Shown here: piece after piece, positions 49,101-60,000 of the stretch
How the letters are laid out: each line of letters begins with the position of its first letter
How positions within the stretch are numbered: position 1 is the stretch's first letter
NCBI GenBank assembly: GCA_930367205.1
Contig: OV884012.1
Location: 48,815,239-48,879,238, forward strand
Length of the DNA: 64,000 nt
Reading direction: 5' to 3'
Source: Acanthosoma haemorrhoidale
Taxonomy: Eukaryota > Arthropoda > Insecta > Hemiptera > Acanthosomatidae
Translations under genes and position numbers: made by a program
The notes under the pieces: generated by a model
The model's database searches: none
Told to the model about the DNA's origin: nothing
The model's input: only the letters and a program-made list of their open reading frames with translations

Positions 49101-50174
49101 ATCGGGCCTATGGAAGCATGGCTAAAAGAGAACTCGAACACTTTAAATACTGATAAGTTACTGTGTGCCGATGGTAAAACGACCCTGCTTGACACGATAC
49201 GAACTTGCAGTGAGAATCGTGATTCTGCCGCAGCGACTTCGGCCGTTCACCGCAATACCTTCTACAATACAGCCATCCTCGAGGGGGACTATGTACCGTT
49301 TGTAGCCGGCAGCCTTGTAGTTTTTATCATCATCCTCTTAATCACGACACTTGGATTTATTTTCAGGAAAGAGGTCAGTTTATGGGTTCATTCACGCTAC
49401 GGGATAAGAGTACTTAGCAGTGGGAGCCATGCCCAAGATGACCGACTCTACGATGCTTACATGGTATACAGCGTTAAAGACGAAGAATTTGTGAGTCAGG
49501 TCATAGCTTCTAGCTTGGAAAGGTCTGGTTATTCTCTTTGCTTGCATTATAGAGATCTTCACGTCATGAGTCCATCATACCTGACAGACAGTATCCTCGG
49601 GGCCTCAGACGCGGCGAGGAGGATACTTATAGTGTTATCTCTCAGCTTTCTGCAGAACGAATGGGAACGACCTCCTTTCAGAGCCGCCCTCCAGGCCTGC
49701 CTCGAGAGGACTAGGGCCAGGAGGAGCAAAGTAATCCTCCTTCTCACCACAGACATCGGGCCAGACCCCGAGCTACAGCTTCTTGTGAAAGCATGCAAAG
49801 TCATCTCTTGGGGTGAGAAAAGGTTCTGGGAGAAGCTGAGGTACGTGATGCCCGATGTACAGAGAAAGACCACTGAGGGGCTGAAGAAGGTGGTAGTGGA
49901 GGGTAAGACTGGTGCGAGGTACACCGCAGCCCCCACATCGCAGGAGACCTGGTACAGGATGTCACCGGCCTCAATCACGCAGTCTTCCGCACCGACGGGA
50001 TCCACCTGCGTCTCAGAAGAGTCTTCCCAGAGGACGACCGACGAAGAAGAGGAGCCTCACAGCTACGTCTCGATCGACTACCAGCAGCAGAGGCCCAAGG
50101 TCCACCATCACGTTTATAGCTGCATCCCCGACCCACAGGGAGGTGCTGGCCAGGGCAGGACCTACTTCGTATAG
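46155..50174 (+). CDS. Toll-family receptor (long Toll, Toll-6/7/8/10 group), intronless
   Basis: A cell-surface receptor, 1339 residues in one exon, as is usual for insect Toll-6/7/8 genes. In-frame TGA-TAA-TAA precede the ATG. A signal-like hydrophobic stretch is at 54-72, so Met54 (46314) may be the real start. Leucine-rich repeats fill about 120-730, with an LRR-CT cysteine cap at 733-787, the Cys-rich hinge CHCCDFDACDCEMTCPANC and LRR-NT at 797-830, more repeats at 845-970 and a second cap at 976-1018. The transmembrane segment is at about 1047-1070. The TIR domain (about 1097-1235) starts LYDAYMVYS and ends with box 3 (FWEKLRYVMPD). The tail is Ser/Thr/Glu-rich with HSYVSIDYQQQ. The TIR BB-loop reads RDLHVMSPSYL instead of the usual RDxxVGGY/PG type. 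Long Tolls act in epithelial patterning and immunity. The exact paralogue is uncertain. Confidence 0.96.
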   Translation: MDEGGEGTERGENRPSSRLVAAPGGCRQKQATRGGSSKTASVAYWPPDCANVPMALLIAIVFVVSVFGKVRGHSEPDCDWQRVLSVGDEPEVTVSLQCKLRTIGNADSVLSNLTSAQLDMITTLRLECSDVLFFESSLDVNSFLTQLHRLRDLRLEFCKIRHVPPGVLSASRELKQLVVRTHNTDWSAMTMEFHPNAFRGLTQLKHLDLSDNNIWNLPDELFCPLYSLTHLNMSRNRMQDVLELGFSDWGDGPSAPGKTCNVGLEELDVSMNDVSLIPDNAFTSLRSLQKLLLQENAIASMADRAFVGLVSLQHLNASSNQLVALPPELFQSTRDLREIYLNNNSISVLAPGMLEGLDQLLVLDLSYNELTSAWVNRDTFSGLVRLVVLNLGHNQLSKIDSHVFQDLYSLQILNLEHNEIECISEGAFMYLSNLHALTLSHNKLANIESYHFTGLYVLNQLFIDHNKINIIDRRAFENCSNLHDLGLSGNLLSAIPDGLTELKFLKTLHLGENLINDIVNTSFQGLDQLYSLTLIENQITNVTKDSFSTLPSLQILNLAYNKIEHVDKGAFGTSPTLHAIRLDGNQLKDINGMFVNLTGLVWLNVSDNQLQWFDYALIPQSLEWLDMHKNNVADLGNYFEKRENLQIKMLDASFNRLTEINENSIPDSVESLLLNDNLIRKVKPGTFQRKSNLSRVVLFANKIQTLDLAALRLDVVPEDKDLPQFYLGNNPVHCDCTMEWLQRINQLSRLRQHPRVMDLDSVTCHLTHSRGSPTRPLMDLKPSQFLCPYETHCFALCHCCDFDACDCEMTCPANCTCYHDHTWSANVVDCSNAGYTSVPTKIPMDATEIYLDGNDLGELGSHVFIGKKKLEVLFLNNSNIDSVHNRTFNGVTSLRVLHMENNHLQELRGFEFDQLENLNELYLDHNEIKRVGNNTFKVMKTLEVLKLESNTIVNFKPWEQLTSETLATVSLEGNTWTCNCDNIGPMEAWLKENSNTLNTDKLLCADGKTTLLDTIRTCSENRDSAAATSAVHRNTFYNTAILEGDYVPFVAGSLVVFIIILLITTLGFIFRKEVSLWVHSRYGIRVLSSGSHAQDDRLYDAYMVYSVKDEEFVSQVIASSLERSGYSLCLHYRDLHVMSPSYLTDSILGASDAARRILIVLSLSFLQNEWERPPFRAALQACLERTRARRSKVILLLTTDIGPDPELQLLVKACKVISWGEKRFWEKLRYVMPDVQRKTTEGLKKVVVEGKTGARYTAAPTSQETWYRMSPASITQSSAPTGSTCVSEESSQRTTDEEEEPHSYVSIDYQQQRPKVHHHVYSCIPDPQGGAGQGRTYFV

Positions 50175-50272
50175 TCGGTATGTACACAGTTATATTAGTT
50201 AATTTATAAACTAGCATGAATAATATAATCTTATTATTGTAAAGCCACCCATATTCACGTTTCAGGTTTAAT

Positions 50273-50278
50273 AATAAA
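50273..50278 (+). terminator. Candidate Toll polyadenylation signal AATAAA
   Basis: AATAAA lies about 100 bp after the stop codon at 50172-50174. It would give a short 3' UTR. Other AATAAA-like motifs exist further right, so longer transcripts are possible. Confidence 0.4.
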
Positions 50279-50304
50279 TTACGCTTTAAACTGCTGTTCG
50301 TCAT

Positions 50305-53300
50305 TGGGCAGTAGTTTTTGCTGGGAGGGATTTAAGACGGTCCCAGGTAGTGGAACGCCTCGCTTCTTGCCCTCCCGACTCTCCTTTTCAGATGTTGAAC
50401 CGTGAGAACACATCTCGGCTCCCTGTGAGGAAGAGTCGGCAGCAATTAGAAGTGACATTTAACGTTATCTCATAGTGGCCTTTATGTGGGAATTTCTCTG
50501 TTCTTACCTTTTATGAATTCCATAAATATTTTCAGCTATTTCATCATTATTGTTATAACAGTTACTATACTAGCTAAGTAAGCATGTTTTATAGTCTAAT
50601 TTGTTTTATATGTGGACATTTTCATTATTTTAGAATAATATTAGTAGCTAGATAATTCTGTACCAAGATTGTTTTTACAACGGGGTTTAAGTGAGAGTAT
50701 ACCGTTGTATATTTTGAAGAAGTCGACGTTGAAAAAGTCCCTAGCAAAAAATTTAACCGGGGAAGAAGACATACTCCAACAAAAGGGACAGTTCTTGGGA
50801 CTCCCTATTGTTTTCACTTTTATTGAGGTGCCTTGACAGTTGCTCCTTGACCAGGACAACTGTATAAATCAAGTAGTCACTTTCGCCTCTCAGGTCATCC
50901 AGGCAGTAGCCCTCCAGTTAGTTCCAGTTAGGAACAATAGATTGTCCCCGACCTACGAAAGTGAAACCTTTAAGGTTGTAACTTTTTTAGTAAAGTTACC
51001 TCCTTCTTTTTGTTTCTTAGTTCTTAAGCATTCCCCAGTGGTGAAATAGGGCCGGCCTGAGTCGGAAAGGCTGAGTAGAAAATGTTTACTTTTATAAAGA
51101 AATCCCACGGCACATTCTCCTTTAATTGAATATGCAGAACTGTTTATTAACTTCGCCAGTGGGAACTGTCTTAACGGAGCAGGATCCGCTCGCTCGTAAA
51201 ACTAACCAAGGCACTCTTTAAGAAGAGAAGCATTCTTGTTCTTATCTCGGGAAAACAACCGAGGCAATCACTGCACCTTCTGTCCTTTCTTCATTTAGTT
51301 TTTTAGTTAGTTAAGGGGAAGGTAAAAGTATTATTTGTTTTTCTTATTATCTTATCAACGCTACAAATTTAGTTTAAAATTGGTAGTATTCAAGTAGCAA
51401 TTGTCTCTCCATTTTTTAAAATTTTACATCAATTATGAAGTATACTATAATTTTTGAATCATTACAATACATACATTGTTAAATTAGAAAATGAAGGAAT
51501 AATACTGAGAGGATGGTCTGGGCACCGAATTCCTATTGAATTTCTTAAATATTGTGATAAAAAAAACACACTTTTATTATTGACAAGCACTACTTAATTT
51601 TATTTGTTAATATTGACCGTTTAAGTATTTAACGAGAATTGTAATTATGTAAAATGTGAAAGATTTCTTTCGTTTACTCTAAGAACTATATTTTTTGAAT
51701 ATAATACAAATTCCTTTGTGCTTCTCCTTTAAGTATCTCTGGTGAAAAATCAGAATACTTAATATCTTCTAAACTGTGACATGAGAAAGCATTAAAAGGT
51801 TAAAAATTCACGTATTTAATTTTTCAGATCAATTGAATCACTTTTGCAACTATTATTCTTTTTTTCATACTTTCTATTTATCATTATATATTTATTTATA
51901 CCTTTTGTAGATTGTATTTCAATGTACGGATAATCTAGTTGTTATGTTTAATTACTTAAGAACTAGCATAAGTTGTCTGATTGGCATGCATATTTTCGTT
52001 TTTGCCTCTAAAATTTCAGTTCGATCTGATAATTTGAAGACTGTTGTCTCAGAACACACAAAGGATATATGCCTTACAACTTTGAAGAAGTGCTCCTGAA
52101 AATCGGCAACTCATTTTTGTCAATTTTCCTTTAAAAATTTAATTCCATCTGTTTTTTTTTAAATATTATCAGTCGTTTGTTTCTGGCTACTCTATTGCAT
52201 TCTTACGTTAGTTTCTGAACCACAGGCTAGAGTGAATTGAAGAAGTTTTGTGAAACCCTTCTCTGGGTTAGATAAAGTACGCAAAAAAAAGGGCGATACC
52301 GTTGAGATCTAAATTACCCTCCAGCCGTAAAGTGTTTAAGATAGCGGCTTGTCAGGTGTTGTCTTATCAAGATCCTCTGGTCGGGTTGACAGTGAAGGGA
52401 TGGTCACTTTTCACTCTCATTCCTTACCTGTGCCGACCCTCCCAGCACTTGCGCAGGGGCATCGTTAGGGCCGACGTACACGAGGGATTCGGGACAAAAA
52501 AATAAATTGGTTTCGGTTGAGTGACGCTTTGATCTATGGCTCTTCCCCCTTCCCGGAGTATGATTATTTATACGGCGTGTTTTCGCGCCGTGTCTGTACC
52601 CTTCTCCGGATGGGGGTGTGGTATGATTTATTTATTGTTTATTAGGGCGACTTATATCCGAGCGACTATGCAGTCCAGGAGATGACTTTGCGACATCCCC
52701 ACCTCTGAGCCTTGTATTGAAGTCTCCACTAATAATATTAACATTGTTATATCCGTATAGCCGTAGTCAGAAGCAGCCATCGCGATGGTTATTTCAGATT
52801 ATATTTATTAGAGCAATAAATAACGATATTATCTCGACTAAAGGTTCGAGTCATATCAGTGATAAATATTCTTTTTTATACCATCCTACGTTATAGAACA
52901 GTATTTGACTGTAGGAGGAATTAAAAAAACAACATAAACAGACAATGATGGCTTAACATCCAACAAATGCTTTATCGTGACTTCTAGATAGTTTTTGTTT
53001 TGTTCTAGCTTCAGGGCCTCTCGGAGGTGTTGTGGTCTAGTTAAGTGGTGGCCCACAAGAAACTCCTGATACAGCCATTCTTTTTATACCATATCTTTTA
53101 TGCTAACTAGACTTAGATACTATTCCATTTTACCTTAATCCACATTGAGAAATGATTTGTTGTGCTAAGCACCAAAAATATCACCGGTCTTCCCTTGTCC
53201 TGGATCCGCCGGCCCTAAAAAAAAAATTCAATATAACTTGTTAATAAAACACCTCCTTCATAAAAAAAAAAAAGCGGCTGTTTTTATAAAGCGCTTAGCA

Positions 53301-55000
53301 CTGGCCATTTCCTAATGGGAGGGGTCGGACCCTCGAAGAAAATCCAATTTTGACGCAGCTGGTATTTAAAATAAACTCAGTAGCTGGCGGGGCTGGCAAT
53401 ATGCGGCATATGATGCCCCTTCTATGATGGTTCTATGCTCCTCCGTTTAAGCCCTAATATACGCGCATCCCTAATCATATTCTCTGTATTGTGTTCACCT
53501 TCACCGGGAACAGTGAGGAAATTTTAAGCTTGGAGATTTCCTATTAAGATGGGGCAACAGTTACTTAGCTATGATGAAGCTATATATAAAAAAAAAAAGT
53601 TTAATTTCTTTCTATCCAACTACAGGATAAAGATATACGTTGGCCCAGTGACCCCGAGGTGAGACGTGTATATAATTACAAATTAAAACCCGTGGTAAAT
53701 GAATCATCTGTTGCTTCATCGCGGCCTCCGGCTGCCAGGAATCAAGGCAGTATAGATATTAACGCAAGCACGCAGGATTCCTTCTGTTGGTCAAGGCGGT
53801 GTATAAGTAAGGCTTGTAGTTCACGGTCGCTCCCACCATCCTTAACATTTCTAGACATACTTCTACTCTTTATCCTAATAACACATCAAATTCATGCATC
53901 ATTTTTGAGTAACTATAAGTATGGAAGCAAACAGGGCATTATATCAAAAAAATTAAATATGGGAACACCGATAAGATGCGTAGTCTGCAACATGGAAACA
54001 AGGTTAGTACTTACGATGAATGCTATTAGCATTTATTCTCTTTACAACCTATGATTTTTCAGGCCACTTCTGATTTTTTCAAGGAATGGTTGCCTTTAAG
54101 TTCCCTTTCCTCGTGGAATGGAAGTGGGTTTAAGAGAGGTTTGTTTAAATATTACGGGAACCTGGTCACTTATTATCTAGCCTTCGGAACGCCGGTTAAA
54201 AGAACGGTCATTGTATCGAAATTGCTATGATCTGAGGAGATGGCTCACTAGTTCCCTTCAAACCGTGCGGTTTTAATCAAAACTTCTTCTTTTTGTAATT
54301 CCCTTATTTTTTCCCTCTTCCTTTAGTACTACCTCTTCCTACTCTTCTTCGCTTATAACTTCGGCTTTCTTCTTCCTTTTACAGTTTCGCCTTCTGAGCT
54401 ATAAATCCGGAATTTATGATTATGAAAAGTCCTGTCATAAAGTCGAGAGTTTTATCTGTAAAACCAAGGCTTCCTCAGTGACTACCTGTTATAAAGTGAA
54501 GATCTGCTGACTATTCTTCTCAGATCACTTAATATCAGCGTGAAAAAAATGTGGACTGTTAGTAGAGAATTGAATAAATTGAATTCAACTTTATTATAGC
54601 AAGAAAATTTATATGACTAAACATTTAACATAAGATACACTTTGGTTTTAGTTAGGTTGTTTCGATCATGGATAGACAGACCTCTGTTTTGAACCTACAA
54701 AAAAGAAATTGAACTCATGAGACTAAGGAAATATTATAATATAACTTTATTGTATGTTCCTGTTAAAGCTACAGACATGACATTAAGTGCAGATGGTCAG
54801 TATGATACCCTTATGAAGTGGAAAGTAATTACAAACCCTTAAATACTAATTTAGAGCAAGCTGTTAAACCACCATTTGGAAATGTGAACAGTGCCTTTGT
54901 ACACGGATGCATCTAACTTATGTTATTTATCTGGGCAAATATGATTCCTTAACCCCCCCCCCCCCCCGCCTTAAATTTCACCCGTCAATATTAATGAGTA
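50305..55000. other. Toll 3' flank, no supportable gene
   Basis: A mix of AT-rich and more balanced sequence. The open frame at 53659-54054 (plus) has no recognised motif. A run of about 16 C lies near 54952-54967. No transposon coding remnant was recognised, in contrast to the left half. Confidence 0.4.
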
Positions 55001-58000
55001 TGTTTATGTAGTATTGAAATGAAGTATACTTCTAAAAATGATGGTAAAACAATTCCTACCTGTGATTGAGAGGCAGGTTAGCCAGTAGAATGGAAATATT
55101 TATTCATCGGGGCTGTAGCGGGCGGTAGGCCGGGCTGAAGAGTCGTGACCTGGCCATTAGAGGAGCTATCTGTTCCCCTCAAGGTCCGGGCACATGTTCA
55201 AACAGTCTCTCTATTGACGTTTATGCCTCCTTTGACTTATTTCCCAGCTTTCTAATTCATATCCTCTCCTGGTCGTGGGGGATTTTTCGGTTCCGGGCGA
55301 GCCATACGGGTCGTGATCTTGAAAACGTTTGGCGAGAAAACGCATCTTCCTCATTAAATACCACTCATTGCCCCTTACGAGGCTGAGCGGACCGAAACCA
55401 GACCCATCACCATCTAGGAAACATCCTTTTATGTATAATGATGCCCTCTGAAGATGTAAATAATCCTGGTCATAGATTACTAGATAGATGTTTAAAACAG
55501 AGTTTTACGAAAATAGGTTCGAAATGATGTTATCTATTTTCTCCAAAGGGACTGTAGCAATTAGGCGGAGTTGTCCTTTACATGGCGACAAAAAACTGTA
55601 CATTCTGTTGTTAGAGTGCTGATCTGGACCGCCCCCAGATACCGCCTGAAGATACACGCTCAAACTCGTAGGAACACGTACCTAGACGGCTCGACACTGA
55701 CCTTAAATAAGCACAGACACGTCGAGTGGCGCCGAGTATCTTCGTTCACTTCTCACATGTTTTTTTTGTGATCCTTCACAACTTCGCTCTAGAATGTGAC
55801 ACTTTTTTTTATGATGGAATGTTGTCACTTTCCAGCCAAGGTATGTTAAGTCGTAGGGTATCCCGAATCTCTTTTTCGGGAAAGTGTATCCTGGAGATGG
55901 TGTTGGTTTCGAATGATGATTTGTTTCAATTGGTTTTGTATTTTTTTAACAATGATTACACAACATGTATTATCGATTAAAATAACTTCAAAATTATATG
56001 AATAAAAAAAATCAAAAGGCGGGAAACTCACTCTTCACATTTGACGGCTCGGTTTTTTGTAACGAAAGGGATCATTATGGAAGCATAAACAGAGGCCGGG
56101 CCCAATTAAAGGATGCGCCCTTAGACAATTGGCCCGAACCCTTGCATAAATAAGGGTCAGGTATGGGCCTCCTTTATGAGGTTCCCAAGGGACCCCGACC
56201 CTAATACATCCAGGCCATCTTTCTACCATCCCTGTTCCAACGCCAGTTTCATCTTCTTGCCTCCTCTCATTTATATTTCACTCTCCGGGTAAGGGTAGCA
56301 CCGGTGGCGAGAGAAATGGTTGTTGGGTGGAGGAGAACGTGACTGTATCTAATTAATCCTTACATTTTTTATCGGACAGTTTGCGATTCTCTGTGTCAGT
56401 ATTTATTCAAAAAGTAACCGAAAATATTTTCTTGTTGTGGGCTGTGATGGGATATCTGCATAACCGTCTTCCCGAAGTTGGCTTTGATATTAATTTTTAT
56501 TCTGAAATCCTATTATATAGGTGGGCCAACTAGGTGACCATAGTTGGTAATAGGTAAGGAAAATCTAATATCTTTACGCCTTATGTGTTCTGATTTTATG
56601 TTCTCTGCATGTCCTGACTACACGTTCCCTTTCCCTTGCTAAACTAGTATGTTATGATAACACGATCCTTGTTAATATTGAAGTGCTAAAGTGAACATCT
56701 CAAAATTGCAACAACCGCCGCACCCATCCATGCCAATGGCGCAATGTCAGCCAAAATAATGACACGACATCTAGTTATATTGAAAGAGTCAAGTGGCCCT
56801 TAAAACATTGATATTGGACCCTCCATATTCAACAGTAGTTTAAAAGACAATAGGGTTGACAGTTTCTATCGACTATGTGTCTAAATTACCCAATAGTATT
56901 GAAGTGGCCACATCAAATAAATATGTTATATGAAAGGTAAACACAGCCAGATGAGATATCGACTATAAATCCCGTTTTTAAACAAACTAATAAAGGGGAT
57001 GTGAATAGTTAATTGGATGAGCTCTAATTAAAAAAGACGATGAGGGCCGGTTTTGTCCGGTTGAAGGGCCGGAGTTGACCATTACAGAGTACCTTCAGTA
57101 ACCCTTTCGAAGGGTTTAATTACATACTCTATCCCTACGCTCATAGTCCGATAGTCTTCTAGGAATTGGGGACCTGTCCGGTGAATAAACCTGTCCAATT
57201 TATAATTGATCCGATTCCTTGGGAGGTTTCTGAACTCTCATCAAGAACCTGAAGGCCGGCCCGCTGTTGATTAATGTTTATGATATTCGAACAGATTTAA
57301 TGAACCTCCCGACAACAATGCGTCCTGATTGATCAAGTTGGCGCTCCCAATTAACTACCCAAACATCGGATAAATAAATAAAAAATTAAAATGACCGTAA
57401 CCACCACGAAATATTTTGCAATCGGTGGTCGTTTCCCCATCAATCTTGCCTGAAGAGCAATTTTAATTTCGTGTGCAGTTTTATATTAAAATTAATGAGG
57501 TATATATTGGGAACTAGTATTTATTTTTTAAAGATTTTGTTGTTTTTATTTTAGATTTAGATCTCATACATTATCAGGAGGCTGCTTACGGGAATTTGTG
57601 TGTGTGTGTTTTGTACTGGAACAAATGAGTGCCTTGGGGGAAACTAGTATACAAAATAGAATTATTAAATAAACAAAGACCAAATATAACAACATAGATT
57701 TAATGTATTGATCCCACCATTTATGCATTATACCAATCATGTCAGAATTTAAACAAAAGAACGAAGAGAGTCTTCCTGTATTATTCTTGCAGATGACAAA
57801 ACGTAGGGCTGATTATTCCTGTCGGAGGCCTGTACAATCCCCGGTCTTATTAAGATCATAACAGGGGCGAGTGGATGTTGAATCATCGACTTTGGCTCTA
57901 TTTGCATCTCAATCAGTTTGTGCTGGGGTTATGTAGTTATAATGTAGTAACTGCTCATGGTTGGTAATTGCTCATAGTTATGGGAGGTCGTTTTAAGGTA

Positions 58001-60000
58001 ATCGCCATTATCCTTGATCACACTTGATAAAAACGATTTAATTGTACTAATTGTTGTTGATTTTAATATCAACTAGTCGTGAATACATTGGGCCATATAG
58101 TAATAATACTTTCACAAAGGCTTTTTATTTTACAATTATCCAGGAAGAACAAAAAACATTTTTTTTTTCTCCAAGGGCTGCCCTGTTTATGAGTTAATCC
58201 TATCAAGTACCCTTAAAAATACACTCTTACTGAATACAAATGCCCTTATGCAAGCCATTATTAACAGGACCCTCCCTTTATTCATCGCAGTAAATATTAT
58301 TGTCTTCCCCTTAATAAAATTTACATCAACAGAAAGAATCCATTTGAATAAATGAACAGACTGAGGCTATAAAATATGCCGTGCGCGGAGCCACCATACT
58401 TTACATACATAGAACGGCGCCTTGGTAAGAAGTCCAGGTTTTGATGTCTTGTTCTCGGAGCTCAAGTAGGCTTCCTAAGTTCCATCCACTTCCCCCACTC
58501 CACCGCAGACTTGCTTAACTTTTCTAAACTGTGTAACCAGCCCAGGCACTCCCGATATTTTTACGTGACCAAAATTGCGTTTCCAGGGAGCGTTATCCCG
58601 GCTACTCCCCGGCACACGGGAAGTGGGATCCCTTCTTATGAAAGACATAAACTTTGCCACTCCCTCCTACAGCCCCTGAATGCCTTCCAATCCTCCTTCA
58701 ATATTTCACGTTTCTGGTAAATGGTTTTTATATACACCATCTTCTTCTGCAGTCTTTAACAAATGGACTGTAAAGGACACAATATCGTCTGGATCGAATT
58801 ATTTATTTGGTGACCAATAAAAATATTCTTACTGTAACCCTATAGCACTGAACGAGAATGTATAACATCTGCATGCTGTTTTTTGAATCTACAACTAAAC
58901 CGCTTTATATGTAAATGCCCATTCCGATTTGGTTCGGCATTCGCTCTTAAGCATTCGTTTCGAAATTATTGTTGAATAACAGTTCTTTTGCTCTTCACCG
59001 GATAGTTTGATGTCCAAGCTAAGGGATTCCATGTATATTATATGGTGCATACTTTTAAGAAATATGATTTTCTTGATTGATGCTTCTCGAGAAATTGTAG
59101 ATTTTTTTCAATTTCTGAACTATATCGTTCGTCTGCCATGTCGCAACTGAAGCTCTGTTGACTGTTGACTGCAATAGCGAAGGCGAAATAACTCCACCAC
59201 TGGCTTGTCAAGTCGTCTCGCCTGCCTCACCATCTCCCCACGCAAAGCTACACAATTTATCGCTTCCAGCTTTTTTCTCTCAATTTTTTCTGCCACCTGC
59301 TCCCCATCTGTAGTGGTTTCTAGTTACTGTTTAACAAACAGCCACCGCTTTATCAATGTTTCTTCACCATTAGAGGGCGTTTTTGAAAGTTCTTCTCAAA
59401 GGCTTATTTACTAATTTCTCAAAGAGTTTTTATTGTGTCGGGCCTATAGCCAGGAGGGGGCGGGGTCGCTTAACGTTTAGGGAGACCCTCGTTGGAAGGA
59501 ATTTTGAAAAAAAAAACATTAGTAGGGAAATCGTCCCCAAAAATAGGTTCCGTCGTGTCAAAGGTAAACTTTCTTCTCCATTCTTACAGTTGTGATGCAC
59601 GATGTGTCCAGGATCGTGCATGACAGTCACATGCAAGTGAAAAGTAATCACTCTGGTGAAACCGAGGAGTCCATGCATGGCCGAGTGACGAACGTACGTG
59701 GTTGTGGTTTCCGAGCCAGGCGACGCTTGGTTTTTGTCTCGCTTCTCAAATTATACAGGACGAAAATTTTTTTAAAGAAAAAAAAATAGAATAATTTAAC
59801 CACCGTGCCCGGGATTCGGAAGTGGTGTCATCGGTTTTAGTCCTTCGAATGCCAAAGACAGATGTTGTACGAAGGACATCTGTTTGAACGGTTTCCGCTG
59901 GCTGTTGTCACAGTTGCAGAGAGAATCATCGATACAATGACTTCTTGGCTCTCTTGTCATCGCTTAGGTATTCATTATCACTTGTTGATTCACCAGAAAG
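55001..60000. other. Noncoding, more balanced composition, no gene recognised
   Basis: Appears less AT-rich and with more CpG than the first 45 kb by eye. A TATAAAA lies at 58368-58374 without a clear initiator. Short open frames (for example 58511-58720 and 59205-59414) have no motif and no good splice context. Confidence 0.35.

Noticed and set aside
46066..50304. Many open frames opposite to or overlapping the Toll coding exon
   Set aside because: They are shadows of the receptor frame caused by its higher GC content.
53659..54054. 131-codon open frame in the Toll 3' flank
   Set aside because: Low-information sequence, no recognised domain, no in-phase neighbouring exon.
58368..58374. TATA box as a promoter of a gene at 58.4 kb
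   Set aside because: No initiator at the right distance and no credible coding exon downstream.
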